This document shows positions 29,091 to 39,522 of a stretch of DNA of 64,000 nucleotides, in pieces. Positions within the stretch are counted from its first letter, which is position 1. Each line of letters starts with the position of its first letter. A model generated the notes under the pieces. The model was not told where the DNA came from, searched no databases, and saw only the letters and a program-made list of their open reading frames with translations. Source of the DNA: JACKBK01 sp963707275 (lineage in GTDB: Bacteria > Chloroflexota > Anaerolineae > JAAEKA01); NCBI GenBank assembly GCA_963707275.1, contig CAVPPH010000001.1, positions 496,001 to 560,000 on the forward strand, in the 5' to 3' direction. Both the position numbers and the translations under genes were made by a program.

Positions 29091-29213
29091 GGCTTGCGTT
29101 ACCCGCTGGTGGGCGGGATGAGACAACGACGCTTTGCCGGAACCAACTTCAAGCCAAGCAAACTGCCTGAAAACGCGCAGCCTCCCACCAGTCGTGTGCA
29201 CGCTGCGTTGGGC
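29091..29213 (-). other. attC-like recombination site, long form, degenerate at one end
   Basis: Read on the minus strand the segment starts with GCCCAAC (29213-29207; RYYYAAC consensus). It forms a long imperfect hairpin through CTGGTGGG and CCCACCAG and ends near a degenerate R' end. Its outer part (CCAGTCGTGTGCACGC then GTTGGGCGGC on the plus strand) parallels the site at 31517-31587. It directly follows the true stop of the methyltransferase gene, as expected for a cassette. Confidence 0.45.
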
Positions 29214-29232
29214 GGCCTTCAAACAGGAATGA

Positions 29233-29946
29233 TCAAACACATGCCAATATGTATCTAATCTGGTAACTCTTCAAACCATACAAAGCATGGGATACCTGAT
29301 CTTCCAGGTCTCCCACTTCAAGTATCTTGAATCCCTCAAAGTGGATCTTTATTTTTTTATATTATATTATTATTTTTTTTTATATATTTTATAATTTTAT
29401 TATAAATTTTATTTTTATTATAAATTTCAAATCATCCAGAGTAAAATAGTGGAGAACTTTGTCCGGCTTAACCGCAAATGTGTACTCCTCAACTTCTTCA
29501 CCTTGCCCAAAGGAAGCGTCTTGGTCCGAAATACCGGTAAAGAACATTAGCCCCTTGGGAGACAATAGCTGTGCACTCTTATGGACGAAACGGATTCGAT
29601 CAGTCTTCAGGAAAAGTTGAAGGACATTGAAACAATAAATCCCCTGATATTGACCTTGAACTAAATTGTCATCAAGAAATGACCCATGATAGAGTTTTGT
29701 GGCTGGATCATACTCTTGGGCCAGGCGACAAGCTTCTTCTGCTATTTCAATCCCCGTCACATCAAAGCCGGCTGTGGAGAACAATTTAGTGTTTCGGCCA
29801 TAGCCTGATCCGGGAACCAGTATCTTATTGACCTGATACTGGCCGAACCGGGATAATGCGATCTCGGCAGATTTGCTAGGCGATTCTCCCCAGATGTACC
29901 GATGGTTTGAGAATTGTGCGTTCCAGAAATCTTTGTGATTAAGCAT
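29233..29946 (-). pseudogene. class I SAM methyltransferase interrupted by a 78-nt A/T-only insertion
   Basis: The N-terminal reading (MLNHKDFWNAQFSNHRYIWG, ILVPGSGYGRNTKLF for SAM binding, VTGIEIAEEA, YCFNVLQLFL, LHYFTLDDLK) stops at a TAA at 29391-29389 inside an all-A/T tract. In the same frame beyond the tract the family C-terminus resumes as IHFEGFKILEVGDLED...YQIRYILACV and stops at 29235-29233. Removing 26 codons gives a normal protein of about 211 aa. The gene is less GC-rich than its neighbours and is followed by an attC-like site, suggesting horizontal origin. Confidence 0.75.
29348..29427. repeat. 80-bp tract containing only A and T
   Basis: Not a single G or C occurs from 29348 to 29427, in a contig that is otherwise strongly GC-rich. 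It comprises irregular runs of T/A, TATAT and TTTAT. It interrupts the methyltransferase gene in frame, adding three stop codons. Confidence 0.9.
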
Positions 29947-29977
29947 TGTTCATCTCAACCAAATCAGAGGAGTTGTT

Positions 29978-30318
29978 TCTAGCTACCCGACAGTTTCGTA
30001 AACGTGGCCAGCGAGCGTTGGTCGATTGCGAAGCACCCCGGAGTGGGGTAGCGGGTTGAGTTCAGCCAAGCCACATGATGTCACCCGATTTTAGCGTATC
30101 GAGACCAGCGAGCGAGTCTACGCGTGGCAACGATTGGATCTCGACACCTGCTAACATGCGTTACACCAGAGTGCAGCGCAGGTGCAGGTGTACGGTTCTG
30201 GCGGCGAGTTTCGACTTTTGGAAGCCTACTGCAAACGCAGAAGGTCACTGGTAGGCGCCGCCAGAACCTACTCGACCCACGAACACGGCGCACTCACAGG
30301 AACTGTCGGGTAGCTAGA
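29978..30318. mobile_element. 341-bp non-coding element with 18-bp terminal inverted repeats and nested hairpins
   Basis: Terminal repeats TCTAGCTACCCGACAGTT (29978-29995) and its exact complement (30301-30318) bound the element. Inside, GGTTCTGGCGGCG (30194-30206) pairs with CGCCGCCAGAACC (30256-30268), and GCCTAC/GTAGGC nest within that. ACACCTGC and GCAGGTG form another stem. No open frame of convincing quality occurs. It fills the gap between the RibD-like and methyltransferase genes where a cassette recombination site would be expected. It could be a MITE-like element; no clear target-site duplication is visible. Confidence 0.55.
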
Positions 30319-30341
30319 TTACTCTCCGATGAGTCGCGAGA

Positions 30342-30872
<531 letters not shown>

Positions 30873-30937
30873 GTCACTCCCTTTCCTCGCACGGCACATC
30901 CGCGCGGTTTTGAGCATCGTCGATGACTGACGCCCAC

Positions 30938-30944
30938 GTTAGGC
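30938..30944 (-). other. half attC-like core site
   Basis: GCCTAAC (minus strand; GTTAGGC on plus) lies 7 bp after the stop of the P-loop gene, the position of the R'' box of a cassette attC. No partner R' box is present before the next gene start, so the site looks truncated. Confidence 0.3.
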
Positions 30945-30951
30945 CGTGGCC

Positions 30952-31497
30952 TTACATTGTGCACGCGGCCTCAGCTTCGTGCAGGCGTGACGAGAAATCG
31001 CCCGCCATGTCGATGTACGGATAGCCGAAGCGGCTCGCCTCCTGTCGGATGAAATCGCTCCAGAGCGGGACATCTTCAACGATCTGACGCCGCAACGCCT
31101 CGGGCAGACCGGCATAGCCGCGCGAGCGTCCAGGGAATAGATCGAAGCGCTCCAGCGTCAAGTGTGAGCATCCCAGGAACACCGCGCGGATCGGGTAGTT
31201 CGCCGACAGTTGGGCGACATGAACGGGAAGAAAGTCAACCCCTTCGATCAAATAGCTCTCCGCATGGGAACTGACACCCCAGACAAACCGCTCCAGGTAA
31301 GGGAAGAACCACTCGGCGGCCGCTGCAATTGCCTCGGGCGCAGCATCCCAGGTGGTTTTCACGCCGACTTCGTTCTTGACCCTGAGCAAGTCAATGAGAA
31401 TGTCGGTTGAGATCCAGCCGACGCTGCATTTCGCCGAGATTGATTGCCCGAGGATGCTCTTGCCGGCTCTAGGTGCTCCGCCGATCAGGTATATCAT
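30952..31497 (-). CDS. P-loop nucleotide kinase-like protein
   Basis: 181 aa. The N-terminal Walker A is GGAPRAGKS (residues 6-14), followed by WISTDILIDLLR, which fits the substrate-binding start of small nucleoside or shikimate-kinase-like AAA/P-loop enzymes. A later FDLFPGRSRGYAGLP loop may be the lid. Similar '2-phosphoglycerate kinase-like' or adenylate-kinase-like proteins are common in integron cassettes and on genomic islands. The precise substrate is unknown. It lies between an attC-like site upstream and a half-site downstream. Confidence 0.75.
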   Translation of the reverse strand: MIYLIGGAPRAGKSILGQSISAKCSVGWISTDILIDLLRVKNEVGVKTTWDAAPEAIAAAAEWFFPYLERFVWGVSSHAESYLIEGVDFLPVHVAQLSANYPIRAVFLGCSHLTLERFDLFPGRSRGYAGLPEALRRQIVEDVPLWSDFIRQEASRFGYPYIDMAGDFSSRLHEAEAACTM

Positions 31498-31516
31498 GCC
31501 GCTTCTCCAAAAGACG

Positions 31517-31587
31517 GGCTAACGGCAAGCATCACCCGCTGGCGACGAGCGTAGCGAGGAGCCAGTCGGGCGCATGCGATGTTGGGC
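31517..31587 (-). other. attC-like integron recombination site
   Basis: On the minus strand it begins GCCCAAC (31587-31581) and ends GTTAGCC (31523-31517). Between them is an imperfect stem: GCAT/ATGC, CCCG/CGGG and CTGGC/GCCAG around a loop of about 17 nt. Length 71 bp. It lies 30 bp after the stop of the oxidoreductase gene and 20 bp before the start of the P-loop gene, exactly as between two integron cassettes. R' differs from GTTRRRY at one position. Confidence 0.6.
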
Positions 31588-31617
31588 GGCTGTATGCGAC
31601 CATAGTTTCCTCCCACT

Positions 31618-32640
31618 TTACTCGTTTGAACAACTCAACACCAACTTACCCTGCACTTCACCCTTTTCAAGCATTTCGTTAGCGCGAGCCGCTTCGATTA
31701 ACGGTAAAATGCCTGCAATAACTGGCTCTATTTTTCGTTCCGCCAGCAACTGAAACAACTTTGGCAAGTCTTCTCGGAACGGTTTCGAGTCCTTCCGATA
31801 CAATTTTGTAATACCGTAAAACGCCGCCCGCTTACCATCGGGTATCACGTTCAACACCGCCGGCAATAGAAAACTCAACAATCCAGAAAGGTCATTCGCT
31901 TTGCCGTTCTGAACCGAGGCCACCATCCCAAACGAGACCAATATCCCGTCCTGCCGCAGGATCCGATATCCTTGCCACCCAGAACGCGCGCCTATAGCAT
32001 CGAATACGGCATCCACTCCCTGCGGTTCTCTGGTTCGAACGAACTGTGCAACATCTTCAGTCTGATAATCGACCGGGATGCCCCCTAGTTGCTCTATGAG
32101 GGCGTGTTTCTTTCCCGACGCCGCACCATACATCTTTTTCAACCCCGCTAGTTGTCCTAACTGCAGAAGCGCGTTCCCGACGCCCCCTGACGCCCCTGTA
32201 AGCAACACAGTTTGTCCCGCCTGCACGCAGGCCACACGATGCAGCATTTGATAGGCCGTCACGTAGTTCAGAACCAAACTCAGTACCTCAACCGCATCCA
32301 AGCCATCGGGCACTGACACTAACTCCTTTGGCGGCAGGTAAATGTACTCGGCATAACCGCCATAGACTGTTAACGCCGTGACCCTTTGCCCGACGGATAC
32401 GTCTGTTACGCCCTCACCTACAGCGTCTACAATTCCGATAATCTCATAGCCCGGCGCAAATGGAATTTTGGGTGCATAAACGTAGTTGCCATATCGCATA
32501 ACAACGTCGGTGAAGCCTACGCCAGTGTATAGAATCTTGATGCGTGTTTCACCAGCGCTCGGCAAACGCAGTGAGTTTTCAACGACCTTTAAAACACTTG
32601 GGTTACCCTTTCTTGTGATAATTACACTTTTGTAGTTCAT
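31618..32640 (-). CDS. MDR-type quinone oxidoreductase / zinc-independent alcohol dehydrogenase-like
   Basis: 340 aa. It has a GroES-like N-terminal domain (residues about 20-125), then a Rossmann domain with TGASGGVGNALLQLGQLAGL (NADPH binding). The usual structural-zinc cysteines are absent, placing it with quinone oxidoreductase-type MDR proteins. Base composition is lower in GC than its neighbours and codon use differs, suggesting acquisition. ATG at 32640 follows AAGGAG. It would be the first visible cassette gene of the array; the region upstream (32707-32920) holds only short hairpins. Confidence 0.82.
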   Translation of the reverse strand: MNYKSVIITRKGNPSVLKVVENSLRLPSAGETRIKILYTGVGFTDVVMRYGNYVYAPKIPFAPGYEIIGIVDAVGEGVTDVSVGQRVTALTVYGGYAEYIYLPPKELVSVPDGLDAVEVLSLVLNYVTAYQMLHRVACVQAGQTVLLTGASGGVGNALLQLGQLAGLKKMYGAASGKKHALIEQLGGIPVDYQTEDVAQFVRTREPQGVDAVFDAIGARSGWQGYRILRQDGILVSFGMVASVQNGKANDLSGLLSFLLPAVLNVIPDGKRAAFYGITKLYRKDSKPFREDLPKLFQLLAERKIEPVIAGILPLIEAARANEMLEKGEVQGKLVLSCSNE

Positions 32641-32759
32641 TTCGCTCCTTGTTTTGTTGTGCTTGAGTATGGGTCGAGTTCTTATCCCACTGTGTTGGGA
32701 TGTCACTTTCTCGGCTAGACTGTGAGCCGTCCAACTACTGATTCGCGGGAATGCCGGTC

Positions 32760-32870
32760 GTCATATCCCGCCAGTCATTTATTCCGCTTTTTGTCCCGCT
32801 ACGGGGTGTTATGCGGAATGCCCGCTGCATATCACCCCGCACGGGGATGTTGTGCGGAAAACGACGTGAG
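32760..32870. repeat. short hairpins and related CCCGC-ACGGGG units upstream of the oxidoreductase gene
   Basis: Two related stretches, CCCGCTACGGGGTGTTATGC and CCCGCACGGGGATGTTGTGC, each end in GGAA. Between them GGGGTG...CACCCC and ATGC...GCAT form an imperfect hairpin (about 32803-32838). The 214-bp gap 32707-32920 shows no gene. Confidence 0.4.
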
Positions 32871-32920
32871 ACGAAATACGGACTGCGCAAACGCCAGCGT
32901 TTCGGCCAGAACCATCATCG

Positions 32921-34119
32921 TCACACCGGCCCGCCCGGGTTGAGGATCCGCTCCAGGCCCGCAGCGACCTGCGCGGCTGTGCCCTGGACGCGCTCGACGC
33001 GCGTTTCAGCGGCGACCAGGCTGTCCTCGACCTGCTGGCTGACGTCCTGCAGCTCGCCGACGATCACCACGTGCTGGGCGTGCAGCGCTTCCTGTGGGTC
33101 GAACCCGAAGGTCGGCAGATAGGAGATCAGCGCGTCTCTGGCCTGCGACAGATAGACCGCGGTGCGCGACGACCCGGGCGCGCCGAACAGCACGTAGCGC
33201 TCCAGCACCTTGCCGGCCTGCAACGGCGGCGGCACTTCCAGATCGACGGTGACAGCCTGCGAGCCATCGACCGGCACCGGGCCGGAGTAGACCCCCGCGC
33301 CTTCGACCACCAGCACGTAGACGCCCGCGGCCACGTTTTCGAAGCGGTAGCCGCCCGCGGCGTCCACGGCGGCCTGGGCGATGATCTCGCCGTCCAGCGT
33401 CAGCAGCACCCGCCGGCCCGCGCCGTTGGTCACGTTGCCGCTGATGACGCTGCCGGCCGGCCGCGGCTTTGACTGCCCGCTGGAAATCGACCTGGAACGA
33501 GTGGTGGAAAAGGGTGTTGCCGGTGCCGGGCGGCTCGTCGGGGTGTCCGGTGTGCATGTTGACAACCTGATCGCTGGGCAGGTCCAGCATCTGCGCAGCG
33601 GCCACCTGCCACTTCCAGAGTCGGGAAGTTGGCGCCCGGTTCGTTGAGCGGCTTGTCCACGGTGATCGTCTGCTCGCCGCCCGGCCAGGTGATCCGCGCC
33701 CTGGCGCCATTGATGCGGTTGCCGCCCTCGTCCAGCGCGTCCAGGAAGATGTGGTGGTTGCCGTGGTTCTCGGTCGGCGTCAGGTGGTGGACCCGGACCG
33801 CCTGCCAATAGGTTGCGCCCGGCGGCACGTCGGCCGGGACGACCGCCACACCGTAGGCAGTTGCGTCGTTGATCGGTTCTGCGGGCACATGCACCTCCCG
33901 GGTGTCGAGCAAGGTATCGGTGACTGGCAGCGCGGCGACCGGCGCCGGTTCCGGCGCCGGTCTAGCCGCCAGGAACTCCACCGCCGGATCGGCGGGGGCA
34001 GCTACAGGCGTGGCAGCGGCAGGTGTCGCAGACGGCGTGGCATTCACGTCGACCGGCGGGCCCTGGTCCTCCGGCGCGCCGCTTAACCAGAGCAGCAGGC
34101 GTTTCAGGGATGTCGTCAT
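32921..34119 (-). CDS. beta-sandwich (carboxypeptidase-regulatory-like) protein, frameshifted
   Basis: About 400 aa over at least three frames. After MTTSLKRLLLWLSG comes a Pro/Ala/Thr-rich linker, then HHLTPTENHGNHHIFLDALDEGGNRING and a carboxypeptidase-regulatory-like module (GNVTNGAGRRVLLTLDGEIIAQAAV, AAGGYRFENVAAGVYVLVVEG). It ends with a module beginning KVLERYVLFGAPGSSRTAVYL, which resembles the end of the upstream gene. The start ATG overlaps the stop of that gene (ATGA), so they are coupled. Likely carbohydrate-binding or structural; no catalytic motif is visible. Confidence 0.6.
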
Positions 34120-36962
34120 AGCTCCAGCGCCTCCGCCAGTTCAAACGGGTCAGCCGGCAGGCGGGTGACGACGCTGCCGCCGTCGCGCAGCGCCTGCTCC
34201 TCGGCAGTGCTGACCACCTCTTCGCCGCCCACGATATCTACCGAAGTCGCGTGCCCCGCTTCGCTCAAGCGCACCCCGGCGGTGATGCCGTTGGCGCGCA
34301 CGTAGCGGGAGCAGAAGGTCGAGCAACTGCTGGCCGCTTCAGTTGCCGGCAGCAGCATGTAGCGCGCCAGCGGCTTGGTCGTCACCACCGGTTCAGGCAG
34401 CGCCAACGTGATGTTGCCGGTGACGCCGCCGACCACGCTGACGTTCTCAGCCAACGTCCCGATGCCCTCGACATCGATGCGATACAAGCCCGGCTGGAGC
34501 TGCGCGAAGCGAAACTTGCCCGGCGTCGTCGGTGGTCGCACTGGCCGCCTGCACGCCGTTCTGGAGCAGCAGCAGGTGTTGGTCGGGGGCGGGATCGCCG
34601 CTGTGAGTGGTCAGCGTTCCCTCCAGCGTTCCCGTGGTGGAGGGTGGAACGCCGATCTGGTGGTCGAAGGTCGCCGCCTCGCCAACTGCCAGGACAAGCT
34701 GGTGGATCGCGCCGTGGCCCTCCAGTTCCAGCGTGTAGGAGGCGGCCGGCAGCGCCTGAAAACGGTAGCTGCCATCGGCCGGCAGCACGGTGGCCCAACT
34801 GCGCGCGCCGGGTTGTCCCGCCTGCCGCGCCCTGCCAGAGGGTCAGCCCCAGACCGGCGCCGTTCTCGATGACGCCGCCCAGGCTGGCGGTTCCGGACGG
34901 TGCACCGACGGTCTGGCGCTGGAAGTTGACCTCCCAGGTGATTGGATCACCCTCGCGGCCGGGGATGCTGCTGGTCTTGCAGGCCCTCGGCCACGTCGCT
35001 GGGCCACTGCGGATCGACTACCTTGCAGCATGAACTCGCCGGGACTGTGGAGGAACTCGAAGTTGCCGGCCGGTTTGAAGCGATCCTTGGGCGTGACGAC
35101 GGTCGGGAAATCGGCGTTGGGCTGGGCGTTGGGCCACGACATCTGCACGGTCACGCCGTTCAGGCCGTTGCCTGCTTCGTCGCGTACCGACCCCGTAGAA
35201 CATGCGGCGGTTGCCGGTCTCGGCCCGGTCCAGCAGCCGTTTGGTGACCACGACGTAGCGCTTGCCGGTGGCCGCGGGCACGGTCAGATCCACGGTGCGG
35301 CTGGCGAAGCCGTCCAGCACGATGCCGGCCACGGCTGCGCCGCCGTCGCCGGTGATGACCCAGTAGGAGCCGGCCGGCAGGCTGCTCGAACGGCATAGCG
35401 GCCATCGGCGCCGGTGCGGACGGTCGCGAGCTGCTCAGCGGCCCGCCCGACCGTCACGTCCAGGCCGGCGCGCGGCTGCCCGGCGGTGTCGTGCACCGTG
35501 CCTTCGATACGGCTCTGTTGGCCCTGCGCCACGATGAGATCGATTTCCTGCATCTGGTCTTCTCCCAGTTCGATGTTGTCTTGCAGCACGGTTGCGCCGG
35601 ATGCAATCTGATAGACGCCCGCGCCCAGGTTGTCAAAGCGGTAGCTGCCGTCGTCGGCGCTGGCAGTGGTCTGGTCGGTGGCCGGTCCGAGGAGGCGCAG
35701 GGAAACGCCGCCGGCTGGCTGTCCCGCCCCGCGCCGCACCGTGCCGTAGATGCCGCTGTTGCCAGCCTGCAGTTCCGGTCGTACCAGCGAGGGTTCGTCC
35801 TTCAGCGCCTGCACGACGGGCAACTGGCCGCTGAGACCGAATTGCAGGTTCCAGGCGTCGGTGTACCAGGACATCTGGTCCCAGGTCGGGTTGAAGTCGC
35901 CCAACGGCCTGCGAGGCGATCAGCCAGGTACAGCAGGTGAAATACCAGTCGGGCGCGTGGCTTTGCATGAAGCGGGTGATCCCCAGCGTCCACTCCTGTG
36001 GGTCGTGGGGTTGACCTTGGCGTAGCGGTTGTCGTCGCCCCAGCCCACCACCGCGCCGCCCTCGGTGCTGATGACCGGCACATAGAAGCCCAGCGCGTCG
36101 TGGATCATCTTGCCGGCCGCCTCGTAGCCGCGGAAGCAGTTGGCGTCGTCGAGGATCGTCGTCGCCCGGGTTCTTGTTGCGCGGCGCGGATCTCGTTGAC
36201 CATCTCCATGGGCCGTCCGTCCCAGGCCCAGCGGTTGAACTTGGCGTAGTCCTCGGCGCTGATGGGGATGCCCTGCGCGACGATCTGGTCGTAGGTCAGG
36301 TGGCTGTAGGCCCAGGCCGCCAGTTCGTCGTATTCTTCCTGGGTCAGCGGCTGGCCGTTCTGGTTGACCGGGTCGTCAGGGTAGTCCAGCGGGTGGTTGA
36401 GGGTGTAGTTGTGGATGGCAACCCAGCAGCCGTTCTCGAACAGGTCGTGGCGGCCCTTTTGCACCACCAGGCGACAGCGGGTTGTCTAGCGAGCCGGGTC
36501 CCATGGCCGGCAGCGCCAGCAGGCCACCGCGACTGCAGCACGCCGTCCGCGTCGCGGATGAAGTTGTCGACGACGATGTCTATCCAGTTGGCCGGGCGCG
36601 GGTTGTTGCGCCACTCGGCGGCCAGGTCAGGCTCGTTGTTGCTCTCGAAGTAATAGACGCCGATATCGACATAGCGGCTGATCGTGTCGAACTCGCGCGC
36701 GGCCATGTAGTGCGGGTTGAGTTGCGGGAAGTAGAAGCGTACCACCGGCATGATGTCGGCGTGCCACCAGCTTGCGGCACAGCGGCAGCGCAGAGCCGCC
36801 GCCGTCGTCCAGCACCTTGAGCCACTTGATCTTCATCGCGACGCAGCTTGATCGACCCAGTAGTCGAGCTGGGCGTCACGGCGTCGTTGTAGAGGAGGGT
36901 GGACCAGTGGATACCACGGCCGTTGTCGTCCCTGGGGTCGTGGAAAATCTTGCGATGCGCAT
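34116..36962 (-). CDS. clan GH-A-like glycosidase with C-terminal regulatory-like beta domains (heavily frameshifted)
   Basis: About 950 aa in ten or more frame segments. The N-terminal half reads like a TIM-barrel glycosidase: KIFHDPRDDNGRGIHWS, KIKWLKVLDDGG, VGVYYFESNNEPDLAAEW (NEP, acid/base position of clan GH-A) and VISTEGGAVVGWGDD (candidate nucleophile Glu). After LVRPEL come at least three carboxypeptidase-regulatory-like modules (GIYGTVRRGAGQPAGGVSL, SRIEGTVHDTAGQPRAGLDV and others), each about 85-100 aa. No signal peptide is seen at the chosen start, but the N-terminus is itself near a frame change. Exact GH family is not assignable. Confidence 0.6.
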
Positions 36963-37167
36963 TGGGCGCGTCTCCTGGGTGCGGTGATGGACGAAAGGTG
37001 TTGCTTGCAGTGAGTTAGGACGGGGGAGTTTAACATACCGGCGCGGGAACGTCAAGAGCCGACAGATTGTCCAAGGTGGCGGACAGACTGGACGCGGACC
37101 AACGCGGAAACGCGCGGACCAGAACGATCGGCCACCTGATGTTATCTTTGCAACGCACCTCGGCTTG

Positions 37168-37196
37168 TTGACGCTCCTGGTGCTTTCTTCTATAAT
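37168..37196 (+). promoter_or_regulatory. sigma70-type promoter for the proline dehydrogenase gene
   Basis: TTGACG (37168-37173), a 17-bp spacer and TATAAT (37191-37196) lie in the 322-bp divergent gap (36963-37284). Nothing else recognisable is in the gap. Confidence 0.65.
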
Positions 37197-37284
37197 CCAG
37201 CGGGACAACCGATTTGCCGCCGTTTCACCGTGCAGGCGAATGTCAAATGTTCCCGATCATCCCATCCCTGGCAAAGGAGCCACC

Positions 37285-38224
37285 ATGGCGTCACCTCTTC
37301 GTCACTTTTTCATTGCCCTGTCCAAAAGCCCGCAACTGCAAAGCGTCATCGTCGGCTTTCCCGGTCAGCCGGCGGGCGGCGCGGCGCTTCGTGGCCGGCG
37401 AACGGCTGGAGGACGCGATCGACGCGATCCGCGCCACCAACGTGGCCGGCATGGCCGCCACACTCGACTTCCTCGGCGAACACGTCGACAGCCAGGCCGA
37501 GGCGCGCGTCAACGCCGACGAGTACATCCGCGCCCTGCACGCCATTCAGCAGGCGAGCCTGGACGCCAACATCTCCATCAAGCTGACCGCGATGGGGCTG
37601 GCGGTGGACGACGCCTTCTGCTATCAGAACGTGCGCCGCATCGTGCAGGCCGCGGCCGAGCTGGGCAACTTCGTGCGCATCGACATGGAGGACTCGCCGG
37701 TCACCGACCGCACCATCGCGATCTACCGCGGCTGCGTGACGAGTTCGATAACACCGGGCTGGTGGTGCAGGCTTATCTCTACCGCACCGAGGGCGACGTG
37801 CGCCGGTTGATGGCCGGCCGGCCAGGCGCACCTGCGGCTGTGCAAAGGCGCCTACGACGAGCCGCCCGCGGTCGCCTGGCAGGAAAAGGCCGACGTGGAC
37901 CGCAGCCTGGTGTCGCTGATGAAGCTGATGCTGGACAGCCGCGACGCTTATCCCGGCATCTATCCGGCGCTGGCGAGCCACGACCATATGATCATCAACT
38001 GGACCAAGGCCTACGCCTACACACCACGGCATCTCCCCCGACCGCTTCGAGTTCCAGATGCTCTATGGCATCCGCCGCGACCTGCAGCAGAAGCTGGCCG
38101 ACCAGGGCTACCGCATGCGCGTCTACATCCCCTACGGCACGCGCTGGTATCCGTATTACATGCGCCGCCTGGCCGAGCGGCCGGCCAACGTGGTCTTCTT
38201 CGCCCGCGCGATGTTTGGCAATTG
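37285..38224 (+). CDS. proline dehydrogenase (frameshifted)
   Basis: About 310 aa, a monofunctional FAD-dependent proline dehydrogenase that oxidises proline to pyrroline-5-carboxylate. Motifs across frames are VAGMAATLDFLGEHV, NISIKLTAMGLAVD, FVRIDMEDSPVTDRT, VVQAYLYRTEGDV, LCKGAYDEPPAVAW and the C-terminal FEFQMLYGIRRDLQ...RVYIPYGTRWYPYYMRRLAERPAN. Frames change near 37370, 37735, 37820 and 38025. The ATG at 37285 follows AAAGGAG. The partner pyrroline-5-carboxylate dehydrogenase is not in the window. A strong terminator follows. Confidence 0.85.
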
Positions 38225-38245
38225 ATTTGCTGAGATCGAATGTTC

Positions 38246-38290
38246 AGGACCGGCAGTCCTTCCGAGGACTGCCGGTCCTCTTCTTTTCCT
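38246..38290 (+). terminator. rho-independent terminator after proline dehydrogenase
   Basis: A perfect 15-bp stem, AGGACCGGCAGTCCT (38246-38260) with AGGACTGCCGGTCCT (38265-38279), loop TCCG, then a C/T-rich tail. Confidence 0.85.
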
Positions 38291-38315
38291 GGATTTACAA
38301 GCTGTTAACGTTTTG

Positions 38316-38331
38316 TATGACGCGCGTCATA
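38316..38331. promoter_or_regulatory. perfect 16-bp palindrome, probable operator of the lycopene cyclase gene
   Basis: TATGACGCGCGTCATA lies 51 bp before the GTG start of the cyclase gene and about 20 bp before a GATAAT (38353-38358). The position around -35 suggests a repressor site; the regulator is unknown. Confidence 0.45.
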
Positions 38332-38381
38332 GCGCTACGATCCAACGTCTGCGATAATACGGGGGGAGTCCGATTGTACCC

Positions 38382-39522
38382 GTGAAGCACTACGATTTCG
38401 TCATTGCCGGTGGCGGTCTCGCCGGTTTGAGCCTGGCCTGTTGGCTTACCAACAGCTCGCTGGGCGATCGGTCGATTCTGATTATCGACCATGACGACAA
38501 GGACCAGGACGACCGTACATTCAGCTTCTGGAGCGAGCAACCGACGTTGTTTGATGCGGCCGTCTGCCGGTCGTGGCAGCGAATGCAGATCGCCGGCGCG
38601 AACGAAGCGCAGTGTCTTGACTTGGGCGCCTACCGGTACAAGACTATCCGCGGCGGTGACTTCTATCGCTGCGCGCGTGATCTGCTGACAGCCCGGCCAT
38701 CGGTTACGTTCTTGCGCGGTCATGTTGACAGCATCGCGGACGGCGAACGCGCCGCCGTGATCCGGCTCGGCGACACGGAGGTGACTGGGGATTGGGTCTT
38801 CGACAGCATCCTGGAGCCAGCTCAGCCGGCACGCAATGGCTTCACGCGGCTCAAGCTGACCTTTCTGGGCTGGCAGATCGAGAACTCCTGACCCTGCGTT
38901 CGATGCAGATGTTATGACATTCATGGACTTTCGCACGCCGCAGCGTGATGACCTGCGTTTTGTCTACGTGCTGCCCTTCGACGCCAACCGCGCGCTGGTG
39001 GAATACACGGCTTTTACCGCGGCGCGCGTCAGTGGCGGCGAGGCGCGCACCGCGCTGGCAGCGTACGTTGAGTCGGTCATCGGTTTGCAGGGTTTCCGTG
39101 TTGTATCGCAGGAGAGCGGCTGCCTTCCGGTGACCGATGAGCCATATCCCCGTCGGCTGGGCAGGCGAGTCATGGCGATCGGCATCAAGGGTGGACGGCT
39201 CAAGCCAACCACCGGCTACGCCTTCACCCGGGTACAGGCAGACAGCGCAGCGATTGTGGCGTCGATGTTGGCGCATGGCCACCCCTTCGATGTGCCGCCC
39301 GACGAGCCGAGCTTCCGCTGGCTCGACAGCGTGATGTTGCGAGTGATGGCCAGGCATGGCGGCGACATGCACGCGATCATGGAGCGACTGTTCGAGAAGA
39401 ACCCGCCGGAACGAATTCTGCAATTTCTCGACGAGGTTGCGCCGTCGCTGGACATTTTGCAACTGATGGCGACATTGCCGCCGGCCAGATTCGTTGAGGC
39501 AGCCCTGCTGAACCACCAATGA
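38382..39522 (+). CDS. lycopene cyclase family protein (one frameshift)
   Basis: About 380 aa. The FAD/NAD-binding start is HYDFVIAGGGLAGLSLA; DDRTFSFWSEQ and DYVFDS-like (DWVFDSIL) motifs are typical of CrtY/CrtL cyclases, which form the beta-rings of carotenoids. A one-base change near 38890 separates LKLTFLGWQIE from TPDPAFDADVMTFMDFRTPQ. The second half has FVYVLPFDANRALVEYTAFT and the end LPPARFVEAAL. GTG start, after a palindromic candidate operator. No other carotenoid gene is in the window. Confidence 0.82.

Noticed and set aside
29978..30318. tRNA gene or complete insertion sequence
   Set aside because: Stems do not form a cloverleaf with a T-arm motif, and no transposase-length open frame is present between the terminal repeats.
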